64,000 bases of DNA from Rhodopirellula halodulae. Lineage in GTDB: Bacteria; Planctomycetota; Planctomycetia; Pirellulales; Pirellulaceae. Below the pieces are notes generated by a model. It had not been told where the DNA came from and did no database searches. It saw nothing but the letters and a program-made list of their open reading frames with translations. The number at the start of each line of letters is the position of its first letter. The first letter of the stretch is position 1. The stretch is taken from NCBI RefSeq assembly GCF_020966775.1, contig NZ_JAJKFV010000030.1, positions 186,001-250,000 of the forward strand, in the 5' to 3' direction. Shown one piece after another: positions 35,931 to 45,998 of the stretch. Made by a program: the position numbers and the translations under genes.

Positions 35931-36557
35931 GTGCCGAATTCGATTCACGCGTCACGTCGACGGCGATTGCCCTCGATGTTGTCGGTCCTCTTCATGCTGC
36001 CTGTTCTTCTCGGCATGTCCATGTTGGCCAACTACGCCAACCAACCAGGGCCCGAGGCGATCGATGTGCCGGTCAAACTCACCAGCGGCGTGTTGCCAGA
36101 ATGGAAGGCGTTTAGCGCTCGTCCGACCGTTGTCTTTTTCTATCATCCTCACTGCCCGTGCACGCGAGCGACCGTGCGTACATGGGAGCGATTGATCGCG
36201 ACCAGTTCCACGCAACCGAAAATCTTTGCCTACGCTTATCGTCCTGCCGACGTGAACGACCAGTGGGTGGAGTCGGACTTGACCGACGCCATCCGCAAAC
36301 TGGGCGACGTCGATGTGATCGCGGATGCCGGTGGCGATGCTTGCCGCCGTTTTGGAGTCACGACGTCTGGGCATTTGTTGGTCTATGGCGTCAACGGTGA
36401 GTTGAAGTTCAGCGGTGGGATCACCTCGGCACGTGGTCACGAGGGCGAATCGCAAGCGGGCGACGCATTCATCAAGCAAATCAACCTGCAATCCACCGCT
36501 CAAACGCATTGGCCCGTCTTTGGTTGCGCGGTCGTATCAGAAGCGGAGGGCGTTTGA
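35931..36557 (+). CDS. membrane-anchored thioredoxin-fold protein with CPC motif
   Basis: About 208 residues. The start is unsure: GTG 35931 gives a basic N-terminus (SRRRRLPS) and then a transmembrane segment (LSVLFMLPVLLGMSMLA); TTG 35892 and ATG 35976 are alternatives. After the membrane segment comes a thioredoxin-like beta strand and active site (TVVFFYHPHCPCTRATVRTWERL) with CPC rather than CxxC, then GVTTSGHLLVYGVNGELKFSGGIT, a plausible cis-Pro-less thioredoxin end. It may act as a redox or metal-sensing partner. It ends TGA one base before the ATG of the kinase, so they are translationally coupled. Confidence 0.7.
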   Translation: MPNSIHASRRRRLPSMLSVLFMLPVLLGMSMLANYANQPGPEAIDVPVKLTSGVLPEWKAFSARPTVVFFYHPHCPCTRATVRTWERLIATSSTQPKIFAYAYRPADVNDQWVESDLTDAIRKLGDVDVIADAGGDACRRFGVTTSGHLLVYGVNGELKFSGGITSARGHEGESQAGDAFIKQINLQSTAQTHWPVFGCAVVSEAEGV

Positions 36558-36558
36558 G

Positions 36559-38517
36559 ATGCCTGAGCAACGTCGGATCGCTGAAACGAACGCCCTGTTC
36601 CAACAACGCTACGAAACCGAGTGTGCTTGGGTCCACCGCTTCATGGCTTGGATCATGGTCGGGCAATGGGCGTTGGGGTTGGCATTTGCCGCGTTTCTAT
36701 CGCCCTACACCTGGATCGGTGAGCGTCAAGAAATCCACATTCACGTTTGGGCCGCGTTGCTGATTGGCACTTCGCTGTCCGGGTTTGCGCTGTATTGGAT
36801 GCGGCTCTACCCCAAAGAAGCGAGCACTCGTCACGTGGTGGCGATCGTGCAAATGCTTTGGTCCGCGTTGCTGATTCACTTGTCAGGCGGACGCATCGAA
36901 ACTCACTTTCACGTGTTCGCTTCGCTGGCAATTCTGAGCATCTATCGTGACTGGAAGATTCTGATCAGCGCGACAGTCGTTGTCGCAATCGATCACTTCG
37001 TTCGAGGCGTGTTCTACCCTCTTTCGGTGTTTGGAATCCTGACTGAAAGTCCTTATCGCTGGATCGAACACGCGGCATGGGTCTTGTTCGAAGTCGCGTT
37101 CCTCGCACCGGGGTGTTATCGACTTCGTAAAGAGGTCTACGAACTTTGTGCCCGTCAGCTCGAACTGCAAGACGCCAAACGCACCGTGGATCAACAGGTT
37201 GCCGAGCGTACTCGCGAACTTTCGGACGCCTATGAACTGCTGGCGGAAAAGACCGCTGAGACGGAAAAGTTGGCTCTGGTCGCGCGGTACACCGACAACG
37301 CGGTCCTCATCACCGATGCGGATTCGCAAATTGAGTGGGTCAACGAAGGCTTCACTCGTATCACCGGGTATGCACTGGAGGAGGTCATTGGCAAACGGCC
37401 TTTGGACTTCCTGCACGGACCGCAAACCGATCCGCAAATTCGCGAAACCATCCGAAACGCGAACCAACACAAGGTTGGATTCAACGTTCATACCGTGAAC
37501 TATCGCAAAGACGGGCAACCGTATTGGGTCGACATCGAAGTCCGCCCCATTCGCGATGCCGACGGCGAAGTGCGTCGATTCATTGGCATCCAAGCCGATG
37601 TGACTGAGCGAGTCACACAGGAACGCGAAAAGATTCGTCTGCACCAGGAATTGCTGGACGTTTCGCGGCAGGCCGGGATGGCCGAAATCGCGACGGGTGT
37701 GCTGCATAACGTTGGGAACATCCTGAACAGCGTCAACGTTTCCGTCTCGGTGATTCGAAATCAGTGTTCCAAGAGTGCTTTGGGGCATCTGCAAAAGGTC
37801 ACCGATCTTATCGCCGAACATGAATCGACCTTCGCCGATTTCGTCAGCAGCGATCAACGTGGAAAGAAGATTCCTTCCTACGTGCAACGAGTCACACAGG
37901 CGCTCGGTGACGAACGTCAAACCATCGACGAAGAGCTGGTCGACTTGACCAAAAACATCGAACACATCCGTGAGATTGTCACGATGCAGCAGTCGATGGC
38001 TCGCACGGGCAACTGCAATCAAAGGCTCGAGTTGGACACGATGATCGAGGACGCTTTGGCTGCCAACAAAGCGTCGCTGATGAATCACCAGATTCGAGTT
38101 ATCAAAGAATTGGACGACGACGCCGCTGTGATCGAAACGGACAAACATCGATTGCTTCAGATTCTGATCAACCTGATCAAGAACGCGAAAGATTCGATGG
38201 TGGAGCACGGGGTCGACTCACCCCAGATCACGATCCGCAGTCGCTGCGAAGACGAACAATTGGTTCTTTCAGTGATCGACAACGGGATGGGAATCTCCCG
38301 CGAAAGTCTTCAGCAGATCTTTCAACACGGATACACGACGAAGGACGACGGCCACGGCTTTGGGTTGCACAGCAGTGCCAACGCGGCCGGTGAACTCGGT
38401 GGGCGTTTGGAAGCGTTCAGTGACGGCATTGGCACCGGCGCACGCTTTGACGTGACGCTGCCATTGAACCCTCCGAAATCAGGAATTGAAACCAAGGTAT
38501 TTCAAGCAACATCATGA
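36559..38517 (+). CDS. membrane PAS-domain sensor histidine kinase
   Basis: A 652-residue kinase. Residues about 27-195 contain five or six transmembrane helices with conserved His in HIHVWAALL and IETHFHVFASLAILSIYRDW, a His-rich membrane sensory module. A coiled segment (QVAERTRELSDAYELL) leads to a PAS domain (about 240-350: VLITDADSQIEWVNEGFTRITGY) with PAC. The dimerisation helix carries the phosphoacceptor in MAEIATGVLHNVGN, and the GHKL ATPase has LINLIKNAKDSM, DNGMGIS and GHGFGLHSSANAAGELGG. ATG 36559 is preceded by GGAGGG. The stop overlaps the start of the response regulator (ATGA), so the partners are obvious. Confidence 0.93.
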   Translation: MPEQRRIAETNALFQQRYETECAWVHRFMAWIMVGQWALGLAFAAFLSPYTWIGERQEIHIHVWAALLIGTSLSGFALYWMRLYPKEASTRHVVAIVQMLWSALLIHLSGGRIETHFHVFASLAILSIYRDWKILISATVVVAIDHFVRGVFYPLSVFGILTESPYRWIEHAAWVLFEVAFLAPGCYRLRKEVYELCARQLELQDAKRTVDQQVAERTRELSDAYELLAEKTAETEKLALVARYTDNAVLITDADSQIEWVNEGFTRITGYALEEVIGKRPLDFLHGPQTDPQIRETIRNANQHKVGFNVHTVNYRKDGQPYWVDIEVRPIRDADGEVRRFIGIQADVTERVTQEREKIRLHQELLDVSRQAGMAEIATGVLHNVGNILNSVNVSVSVIRNQCSKSALGHLQKVTDLIAEHESTFADFVSSDQRGKKIPSYVQRVTQALGDERQTIDEELVDLTKNIEHIREIVTMQQSMARTGNCNQRLELDTMIEDALAANKASLMNHQIRVIKELDDDAAVIETDKHRLLQILINLIKNAKDSMVEHGVDSPQITIRSRCEDEQLVLSVIDNGMGISRESLQQIFQHGYTTKDDGHGFGLHSSANAAGELGGRLEAFSDGIGTGARFDVTLPLNPPKSGIETKVFQATS

Positions 38518-40358
38518 CGAGCATTCCAACCAAAAACCATCGCGTACTGATCGTTGACGATAACCCGTCGATCCACGCGGACTTTCGCAAGATCTTTCGG
38601 CCGCGAACCAAAGCTTTGCCGGATATCGACGACTTCGACTTGGACGGTTCGCTGGACGATGCCACGCCCGATGGATTGCGTTTCGATTCCGCGCATCAAG
38701 GAGACGACGCGGTGCAGATGACGAAGAAAGCCGTCGAGCAAAGCGATCGCTATTCGTTGGCGTTTGTTGATATGCGGATGCCACCCGGCATGGATGGGTT
38801 GCAAACCATTTCCGAGCTTTGGAAAATCGACCCGGAACTGCAAATCGTGATTTGCACCGCTTACAGTGATCACTCCTGGGAAGAATCCGTTGCGGTGCTT
38901 GGCCACACGGAAAATCTGCTGATTCTGAAGAAGCCCTTCGACGATGTCGAAGTGTTGCAAATTGCGGTGGCGCTGACCTGCAAGTGGGACGCCGCTCGCG
39001 AAGCCAGTTTGAAACGGCGTGAGCTGGAAGAATTGGTGCGTGCACGAACCGCCGAACTCGAACGCGTCGCCATGCACGATGGTTTGACCGGTTTGGCAAA
39101 CCGCACCAAGTTCAATGAACGTCTGGCACGCACGCTCGAGAAATCCGAAGTGCGCAACGAAACCGCTGCGGTGCTGCTGATTGACCTGGATCAATTCAAA
39201 ATCATCAATGACACGATGGGCCATCCTGCCGGCGACGAATTGATTCGCGTCGTTGGCCAGCGGTTGTCGGCCGCGGTGGGTGCGAACGGTCTGGTCGCAC
39301 GTTTCGGCGGCGACGAATTCGCGATCGTGCTCGACGGCGATCCAGACCTGACCTGTGTGCAGTCCATCGCGGATCGCATTCTATCAACCGTCGCTGACCC
39401 GGTTCACTTGGACGGAATTCCGTTCTGCGTGACGGCCAGCATCGGAATCTCGATGACACCCGATGGTGGCATTTGCGGCGACGATTTGATTCGAAACGCG
39501 GACATCGCGCTGTATCGAGCCAAGGGCGAAGGCCGCGATTGCGCGCGGCATTTTGAAAAAGGCATGGATCAACAGATCCGACTTCGTCAGGAACTCGAGA
39601 ACAGCCTGCGCTCGGCGGTTGAAAACAAAGAGTTCGTGCTGCACTACCAACCGTTGCTTTCTCCCACGACCCAGCAAGTTTGTTCGTTCGAGGCATTGCT
39701 GCGATGGCAGCACCCGCAGCACGGCATCGTGTCGCCGGACAAGTTCATCCCGATGGCAGAAGAAAGCGGTCTGATCCGGCCGATTGGCGATTGGGTGTTG
39801 TCCGAAGCTTGCCAACAAGCACTGACTTGGCCCGAACATGTCCGCGTTGCCGTCAATGTCTCTGCCGTGCAGTTCCGCGGGGGCGCTTTGCCCAGCAGTG
39901 TGAAGCAAGCTTTGGATCACACTGGTTTGCCAGGTCATCGTCTTGAAATTGAAATCACCGAATCCGTTTTGTTGACTGATTCGATCGATGCGTTGGAACA
40001 ACTTCACGCGTTGCGAAACATGGGAGTGAAGATTGCCCTGGATGATTTCGGGACGGGCTACTCGTCGCTCAGTTACCTACGTGCATTCCCGTTCGACAAG
40101 TTGAAAATGGATCGTTCGTTTGTGAGGAACCTGCACCAATCCGACGGAATGGCACTCGTCAACACCATCGCGGACTTGGGGAAGTGTCTGGGGATGGTGA
40201 CCACCGCGGAAGGCATCGAAACGGAACAGCAACTCGACTACGTGATCCAACAAGGATTTACGGAAGTCCAAGGCTTCCTCTACGGACGCCCCATTCCATC
40301 GACGTCCATCATGGAAACCCATTTCGCGAAAGCACTTGCTACAACCAATTCGAATTGA
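38514..40358 (+). CDS. response regulator with GGDEF and EAL domains (cyclic di-GMP signalling)
   Basis: A 614-residue protein. The receiver domain (1-155) has phosphoacceptor D86 in FVDMRMP and KP at 140-141, with a longer-than-usual loop after DDNPSIHADF. The GGDEF domain has an intact active site GGDEF at 265-269; the RxxD inhibitory site expected about five residues earlier is absent, so product inhibition may be weak. The EAL domain keeps FEALLRW (393-395), the ESVLL Glu, LDDFGTGYSSL and KMDRSFV. Both synthesis and breakdown of cyclic di-GMP therefore look possible. It is the last gene of the coupled operon with the histidine kinase. Confidence 0.94.
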   Translation: MTSIPTKNHRVLIVDDNPSIHADFRKIFRPRTKALPDIDDFDLDGSLDDATPDGLRFDSAHQGDDAVQMTKKAVEQSDRYSLAFVDMRMPPGMDGLQTISELWKIDPELQIVICTAYSDHSWEESVAVLGHTENLLILKKPFDDVEVLQIAVALTCKWDAAREASLKRRELEELVRARTAELERVAMHDGLTGLANRTKFNERLARTLEKSEVRNETAAVLLIDLDQFKIINDTMGHPAGDELIRVVGQRLSAAVGANGLVARFGGDEFAIVLDGDPDLTCVQSIADRILSTVADPVHLDGIPFCVTASIGISMTPDGGICGDDLIRNADIALYRAKGEGRDCARHFEKGMDQQIRLRQELENSLRSAVENKEFVLHYQPLLSPTTQQVCSFEALLRWQHPQHGIVSPDKFIPMAEESGLIRPIGDWVLSEACQQALTWPEHVRVAVNVSAVQFRGGALPSSVKQALDHTGLPGHRLEIEITESVLLTDSIDALEQLHALRNMGVKIALDDFGTGYSSLSYLRAFPFDKLKMDRSFVRNLHQSDGMALVNTIADLGKCLGMVTTAEGIETEQQLDYVIQQGFTEVQGFLYGRPIPSTSIMETHFAKALATTNSN

Positions 40359-40789
40359 GTTGATCGAACAGCGTTTATATTGCTGCAGAACCATTGGACT
40401 CGTCAACGATGGTTGCAATTTCGGAACCATCGGTTGTCGCCATCTCGGTTTGTGGCAAAGCCGACATCGGCATTCGGGACGGTGTGTCGTTGAAATTGCT
40501 AACCAGCGTTTCTCGTTTCGAAACGTTCGCGACGGACTGATTTCCTTGCGAAGCCTGAAACCTGCGTTTCGCAAGTCTTTGCGCCGCAGAGGTTTGGGTT
40601 AGCGGTTGTCCGTCCGGCGATGAAGGGAGAGGTTCGGTGAGTCGTCGATCCGGACCGTCGTTCTGACATGCAGCGGACCAAGAATCGTGGTGTCACGGGG
40701 GGCTTCAGTGCCAATGGCTCGGAGATTGCATTCTTTGATGGGTGGCAAACACTTCCGCCCTTTGTTGTTGATCAACGCGAGAGAATGCA
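40359..40789. other. intergenic region
   Basis: About 430 bases between the GGDEF-EAL gene and a small ORF. The only pattern I see is a 12-bp perfect palindrome, CGTTTCGAAACG (40514-40525). No gene can be supported. Confidence 0.4.
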
Positions 40790-40936
40790 ATGATGCTCGT
40801 CAACGAAGCGAACCCATTTGAGTCGAAGCACTCCGACGACTCAGCCACCAAAACGTCGCGAACGAAAACACTCGCGGGGCAACTCACGGTCTTGTTGCTC
40901 GTGCTATTCGCGATCTGGTTGCGGTCGTCGATCTAA
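40790..40936 (+). CDS. putative 48-residue single-span membrane protein
   Basis: ATG ATG at 40790/40793 opens a 48-codon frame with an acidic/polar N-terminus (NEANPFESKHSDDSATK) and a hydrophobic C-terminal segment (LTVLLLVLFAIWL) before a final RSSI. The stop (40934-40936) overlaps the convergent nhaA stop by 4 bases. The hydrophobic tail is of transmembrane length. The ribosome-binding site is weak (GAGAGAATGCA). It may be real but could be a chance frame. Confidence 0.4.
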   Translation: MMLVNEANPFESKHSDDSATKTSRTKTLAGQLTVLLLVLFAIWLRSSI

Positions 40937-42345
40937 TTCAGACGAACCTCGATTTGCTGTGTGGATTGGTGGATCACCATCCTCTGTTGTGCCGATTTGC
41001 TGTCGTCGGCTTCATCGGACGAGGGTGACGACGGTGACGGAGGCAACGTCCAAACGAGCAATGCAATTCCGATGACTGCACTGATCGCCGATCCAAATAG
41101 AACGCCGGTCTTGGCTGTGTCGAGTCCTTCTGCACCGAATGCCAGACCGTCAATGAACAGTGCCATCGTGAACCCGATGCCTGCTAGGAAGCTGCCGGAG
41201 ATCAGAATCGGCCAGTTGATGCGGTGAGGCAACTGTGCGATGCCCGTTCGCACGACCACCCAACTGAATAGAACGATTCCCAGTGGCTTTCCAACGACCA
41301 AACCCAAGACGACCGAAATTGCAACGGAATCAGCTAGGTATGCGGGTTCGATCTTCACGCCCGCATTGGCCAACGCAAACAGCGGCATGATGACGTAGGC
41401 GGTCCACGGGTGCAGCGTCGTTTCGAGGTATTCGAGCGGTGACACGGTTTCCCGCGTCAGTTGTTGGACCTCTTTGACAACCTCCGCCCGGTGACTGCGT
41501 TGGTGCCAAGTTCGTTGATCGAATTCCCGTTCCTTCTCGTGCAGATAGTCACGAAAGCGTTCAGGGACCAGCGTCGGTTTGGCTGGTGTCATCAGACCCA
41601 GGATGACGCCGATCAACGTCGCGTGGATTCCCGATTCATGCAGACAGATCCATGCCGCGGCACCGAGCAAAACGTAAGGCGGAAAGCGACGCACTCCGAT
41701 TTGGGAGATGAAGTGGACGATTCCAACGGCGAATGCGGCTAGCAACAGGTAGCGACCGTCAAGCGACTCGGTGTAACCGATGGCGATGACAAGGATCGCA
41801 CCAATGTCGTCGACGATTGCCAATGACAACAGTAGTATTCGCAAGCTATGAGGCACCCGCGGCCCAAGCACCGCCAGACACCCGACCACAAACGCGATGT
41901 CGGTCGCCATCGGAATTCCCCAGCCGTTCATTCCGGGCTGCCCGAACTGAAGCGAGAGGTAAATCGCGGCGGGAACAATCATGCCTCCGATTGCCGCGGC
42001 AATGGGGAGAGAAGATTGCTTCAAATTTGATAGCGATCCATGCACAAGTTCACGCTTCACCTCCAGTCCGATGACAAAGAAGAAGATTGCCATCAAACCA
42101 TCGTTGATCACATGGTGCAGATCATGATGAAACGTCGCGTTCCCAAATTGCAGCACAACGTCCGTGTGCCAGAAGTGGAGATACTGTTCCGCCCAAGGTG
42201 AATTCGCTGCAACCAGGGCGACCATGGTGCAGAGCAACAGCACAATACCACTGGTTGCTTGAATATGAAGGAATCTTGCAACCGGTCGAAGCCAGCGATC
42301 GATGGGCTGCGTCGGCAGTGGGAACGGTGAATTCGGGGCGACCAT
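40933..42345 (-). CDS. nhaA: Na+/H+ antiporter NhaA
   Basis: A 470-residue NhaA-family antiporter with about 12 membrane segments. Recognisable are DGLMAIFFFVIGLEVKRELVHGSL near residue 82, WGIPMATDIAFVVGCLAVLG, and the ion-binding Asp pair in LAIVDDIGAILVIA (the Asp163-Asp164 equivalent). It exchanges sodium for protons, which fits a marine bacterium. A charged C-terminus of about 60 residues extends beyond the E. coli protein. ATG 42345 gives a normal start. Confidence 0.95.
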   Translation of the reverse strand: MVAPNSPFPLPTQPIDRWLRPVARFLHIQATSGIVLLLCTMVALVAANSPWAEQYLHFWHTDVVLQFGNATFHHDLHHVINDGLMAIFFFVIGLEVKRELVHGSLSNLKQSSLPIAAAIGGMIVPAAIYLSLQFGQPGMNGWGIPMATDIAFVVGCLAVLGPRVPHSLRILLLSLAIVDDIGAILVIAIGYTESLDGRYLLLAAFAVGIVHFISQIGVRRFPPYVLLGAAAWICLHESGIHATLIGVILGLMTPAKPTLVPERFRDYLHEKEREFDQRTWHQRSHRAEVVKEVQQLTRETVSPLEYLETTLHPWTAYVIMPLFALANAGVKIEPAYLADSVAISVVLGLVVGKPLGIVLFSWVVVRTGIAQLPHRINWPILISGSFLAGIGFTMALFIDGLAFGAEGLDTAKTGVLFGSAISAVIGIALLVWTLPPSPSSPSSDEADDSKSAQQRMVIHQSTQQIEVRLN

Positions 42346-42473
42346 AAAATCCTTTTCGTGAACGATTTGTCGGCTGGCTTCGATGTGCGTGAACCAGACT
42401 CTCCTCCAAGCTGCACGCGTAGAATGAAACAGCGGCAGAGAAACGAGTTGAGCGGAAACAAAACGTCGTCGCT

Positions 42474-42794
42474 CTAGTCAGGATGCTGGCCGGGGCGCCA
42501 GTTCGTGAAATCTTTGTCCGGTGTGATGTCAAACGCGAAGAAGTCTGGAGAGACGATCAGCACGCCGAACACCAATACGGCGGGCGTCAGAAGCAGGACT
42601 GCCATGACAGCGATGAGACGCACCAAGAAACGATTCTCATCGTAAGTTTCGGACACCTCGGACGTTGGCTCATTCAGCGGACGCCCCGACCATCGATCTT
42701 GTTGAACTTGGTCAACGCCAGCGTGCACGCTTTCGGTTGGCACCGAGGGCGATCGGGTGGACGGGCTCATCGTTCGTTCGATCAAGGCAATCAT
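42474..42794 (-). CDS. small membrane protein of unknown function upstream of nhaA
   Basis: A 106-residue protein starting at ATG 42794 (the open frame extends further, to 42974, without a better start). Residues about 65-90 form one transmembrane helix (LIAVMAVLLLTPAVLVFGVLIVS), after a polar, low-complexity N-terminus. The C-terminus is charged (DITPDKDFTNWRPGQH). It precedes nhaA by 128 bases on the same strand, so they may be co-expressed. I do not recognise the family. Confidence 0.55.
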   Translation of the reverse strand: MIALIERTMSPSTRSPSVPTESVHAGVDQVQQDRWSGRPLNEPTSEVSETYDENRFLVRLIAVMAVLLLTPAVLVFGVLIVSPDFFAFDITPDKDFTNWRPGQHPD

Positions 42795-43288
42795 CAGAAA
42801 CCACTCCGTTCGATGGTGTGGAAAGTCGAAGAAACGCCGTTCCTGAACAGACGTTTTCAACCGGTGAGGTGCAAAGCAACTTTGCCGTTTGCTTTCAATT
42901 CCACCAAGGTGCAAGCAACAGACCAAACGAAGAGGTTGCGAATCAGCCCTTCCGCATTCGGCGGACGTGCTCACGTCGATTCATCCCGTAAAACACGGTC
43001 ATTTCGAAGGTCGTGACGAACGGTACTTGGTACTTGAGTTAGACCGCGGCGGCACGCAGAACGTCGCCACCTGTCACAGCACGTTTCCGGGGGCGTCAAC
43101 CGGAGGTGACGCGCACTCCCATTCTCACTGTAGCGTTTAGACTGAACGTTTAGGCGTCCGTCGATTCATGACGCCCGGACAGTCAATTCGATATGTATGG
43201 GTGCCGGGCGTTCCGAATTTCGACGACACGAATGGACGAACAAACCCAACATTGTTTCGATGCCAGGCGGCGTGAATGAGGTGTTGAA
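42795..43288. other. divergent intergenic region
   Basis: About 490 bases between the small membrane protein and the histidine kinase. It should contain promoters for both. No repeat, hairpin or sigma-54 box that I would defend is visible. Confidence 0.4.
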
Positions 43289-44521
43289 ATGACGCAAACC
43301 GATCAACAAGCAAACAGCACGCCGCGGCGTGGGGACCCCATTGCGGCACGTTTCTTTCGCGCGATTGCTGAGAGCACGGTGGATTGGGAAAGCTGGCACT
43401 CAGCGACCGGAGAAGTTCTATGGGTGAACAAGGCGGTGACTCGTTTCACCGGTTTCTCGCCTGAGGAGTGTTTGGCGATGGAGGACTATCCGCTGCCGGT
43501 TGTGGCCGAAGAGGACAGACCGTTGCTGGCCGATTCAATGAAGGGCGCGATGTTGGGCACGACACGAAACAATGTCGAGTTCCGCGTCCAGCATCGTGAC
43601 GGAACCAGCAAGTGGATGGCGATTTCATGGCAGCCGATGATCGACGAACACGGTGTTGCGTTTGGCTTTCGAACCAGTGTTCGAGACGTGACGGAACGTC
43701 GGCAGATGCGTGAGATGCTACGTTTGCAGAACCTGCATCTTGAACAACTGGTGGAGGAACGCACGGCGAAGATCGCGCAGCTCGAACAACATCGGCTGCG
43801 GATGGAAAAGGTGGCGGCCTTGGGCGAGTTGGCTGCGGGAGTGGCCCATGAAATCAACAATCCGTTGGCCGGAATACGCAACGCGTTTGCGTTGCTGAAA
43901 AGGCATCTTCCCAAAGATGTCAAACATCATGACAAGTTGGATTTGATTGATGCGGAGATTGAACGTATCCGTGGAATCACTCACCAAATGTATCAACTGT
44001 ATGGACCGAGCCAACAAACACCGCGAACGTTTGACCTAGAAAGAATGATGGCGGAAGTCGCGTCGCTGACCCATCCCATGGCTCGAAAGGCGCGTGTGAA
44101 GATTCAATGGGACACGCCCAAATTGCCTGCGGATTGCGGACTGGGACAGGGGGAGGTGTGCCTGCGTGAGGGGGAGGTAAAACAAATCTTGCTGAACCTC
44201 ATTCACAACGCCATTCAAGCCTCCTCCACCGGTCAATGTGTTCGAGTTGCCGCGGCGGAGGTCGGGAGACAGATTGAACTGCAAGTGAGTGATGACGGTG
44301 TCGGAATGGATCGCGAGGTGATCGCCCGCATCTTTGAGCCCTTCTTCAGCACGAAGACAGCAACCGTCGGACAAGGCATGGGATTAGGACTCTCGGTCAC
44401 CCGGGGATTGGTCGAGGCAATGCACGGCAACATTCACGTCGACAGTTCATCGGGAAAGGGGACGACGTTTGTGGTGAGACTGCCTCGAAAAATGGATCTT
44501 GATGTGGGGAGTGATCAATGA
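43289..44521 (+). CDS. soluble PAS histidine kinase (NtrB-like)
   Basis: A 410-residue kinase with no transmembrane segment. An N-terminal PAS domain (about 25-135) ends in the PAC element [17 protein letters not shown] coiled linker ([19 protein letters not shown]) leads to the H-box [21 protein letters not shown]. The GHKL domain has [19 protein letters not shown] and [18 protein letters not shown]. It overlaps its partner regulator by 4 bases (ATGA at 44518), so they form a two-component pair. The signal is unknown, but the cytosolic PAS suggests an internal cue. Confidence 0.94.
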   Translation: MTQTDQQANSTPRRGDPIAARFFRAIAESTVDWESWHSATGEVLWVNKAVTRFTGFSPEECLAMEDYPLPVVAEEDRPLLADSMKGAMLGTTRNNVEFRVQHRDGTSKWMAISWQPMIDEHGVAFGFRTSVRDVTERRQMREMLRLQNLHLEQLVEERTAKIAQLEQHRLRMEKVAALGELAAGVAHEINNPLAGIRNAFALLKRHLPKDVKHHDKLDLIDAEIERIRGITHQMYQLYGPSQQTPRTFDLERMMAEVASLTHPMARKARVKIQWDTPKLPADCGLGQGEVCLREGEVKQILLNLIHNAIQASSTGQCVRVAAAEVGRQIELQVSDDGVGMDREVIARIFEPFFSTKTATVGQGMGLGLSVTRGLVEAMHGNIHVDSSSGKGTTFVVRLPRKMDLDVGSDQ

Positions 44522-45990
44522 CGCCAAAACGAATTTTGATCGCAGACGACGAACCGCTCTACCGTGAAACCACCGCGGAGTTTCTTCGCGAGGAAGGGTA
44601 CGAGTGTGTTTGCGTGGAGGATGCTGAGGACGCGAGTACCGTTGCGGCGGAGCATTCATTCGATCTCATCCTGACCGACCTCAATATGCCAGGAAATTTG
44701 AAGCTGGAATGGCTGCACGAAGGTCGAACCCGGCATTCACAGATCCCAATGATTGTTGTCACTGGCGTGCCATCGATCCCGTCGGCGATCGAAAGCATTC
44801 GATTGGGCATCACGGACTATCTATTGAAACCCGTCAAGTTCGAGGAGCTGCTCGCGGCCGTCGAAAAGGCGTTGTCGTCCACAGCTCGGCAATCGCGGGC
44901 GACGGCATCGGTCGAGACAACCTATGCGGGACGCGACCAATCATCCGGTGAAACGACAGCCAGTGATAGTCTGGCCAGTGACAGTCTGGCCAGTGACAGT
45001 CTGGACAGCGAGGCGACTTCCTCGGTGATCGGCACTTGCGAGTCGATGGCGGAGATCAAACGCATCGTGCAGAAGATCGCCAGCAGCAACACCAACGTGT
45101 TGATCACTGGCGAGAGCGGCACCGGCAAAGAAGTCATCGCTCGGCTCATTCATCGATTGAGTGATCGTGCCAATCACACATTTCAAGTCATCGATTGCAC
45201 GGCCATCCCAGAGTCGCTGTTCGAATCGGTGCTGTTCGGGCATGTTCAAGGCGCATTCACGGGAGCGGTGCGTGATCAGACGGGGTTGCTGAGAGCCTCG
45301 GATGGCGGAACAGCGTTCTTGGATGAACTGGGGGAGTTGCCCGCCGCTTCCCAAGCAAAAATGCTGCGTTTGATTCAGGAGCAAACGTTCACTCCGGTCG
45401 GCGAAACAGAATCCATTCGCGTGGACACTCGATTCGTGTGCGCGACCAACCGTGACATTCACGCGGAAGTGGATAGCGGACAGTTCCGACGCGACCTCTA
45501 TTATCGTTTGGCGGTGATTCACCTGGAGTTGCCACCGCTTCGCGAACGAGGCGATGACATCACGCTGCTAGCAAATCACTTCCTAAAACTGCTCCGCCCG
45601 AAGGGTTCGAACGTGCAATCATTCGCGGAGTCGACGGTTCAGTGTTTCCACCACTATCGATGGCCAGGAAATATTCGCGAATTGAGGAACGTGGTGGAGC
45701 GATCGATCGCGTTGGCACAAAGCAATGTCATTGAACCACACGATTTGCCGCGACCGCTCAGAGAGCCGTCTGTTTCGGAAAGCCTGTCCGTTGCCGAATT
45801 GGCGGAGGTTTCGCGAGACGAAGCGTTGGACACAGCGGATCGAACCTACCTCAAAACATTGTTGTCAAAACATCGCGGGGTGATTGCCAGTGCAGCTCGA
45901 CAAGCCGGGTTGTCACGCCAAGGCATGAACAAATTGCTGAAACGACATGGCATCGACGCGAACGAATTCCGGCAAACCACGGAGTTATAG
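44518..45990 (+). CDS. sigma-54-dependent NtrC-family response regulator
   Basis: A 490-residue activator. The receiver domain (1-120) has phosphoacceptor Asp in [10 protein letters not shown] and Lys in [11 protein letters not shown] short linker contains a DSLAS triplet repeat. The AAA+ domain carries Walker A GESGTGKE, the intact sigma-54 contact loop GAFTGA, Walker [10 protein letters not shown] and the R-finger region. A Fis-type helix-turn-helix ends the protein ([24 protein letters not shown]). It is coupled to the kinase. Its target genes are unknown; no sigma-54 promoter was recognised nearby. Confidence 0.95.
   Translation: MTPKRILIADDEPLYRETTAEFLREEGYECVCVEDAEDASTVAAEHSFDLILTDLNMPGNLKLEWLHEGRTRHSQIPMIVVTGVPSIPSAIESIRLGITDYLLKPVKFEELLAAVEKALSSTARQSRATASVETTYAGRDQSSGETTASDSLASDSLASDSLDSEATSSVIGTCESMAEIKRIVQKIASSNTNVLITGESGTGKEVIARLIHRLSDRANHTFQVIDCTAIPESLFESVLFGHVQGAFTGAVRDQTGLLRASDGGTAFLDELGELPAASQAKMLRLIQEQTFTPVGETESIRVDTRFVCATNRDIHAEVDSGQFRRDLYYRLAVIHLELPPLRERGDDITLLANHFLKLLRPKGSNVQSFAESTVQCFHHYRWPGNIRELRNVVERSIALAQSNVIEPHDLPRPLREPSVSESLSVAELAEVSRDEALDTADRTYLKTLLSKHRGVIASAARQAGLSRQGMNKLLKRHGIDANEFRQTTEL
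44959..45003. repeat. three 15-bp tandem repeats inside the NtrC linker
   Basis: GCCAGTGAYAGTCTG occurs at 44959-44973, 44974-44988 and 44989-45003. It encodes repeated ASDSL in the linker between receiver and AAA+ domains. It is in frame, so copy number could vary without breaking the gene. Confidence 0.9.
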
Positions 45991-45998
45991 GCGCGATG

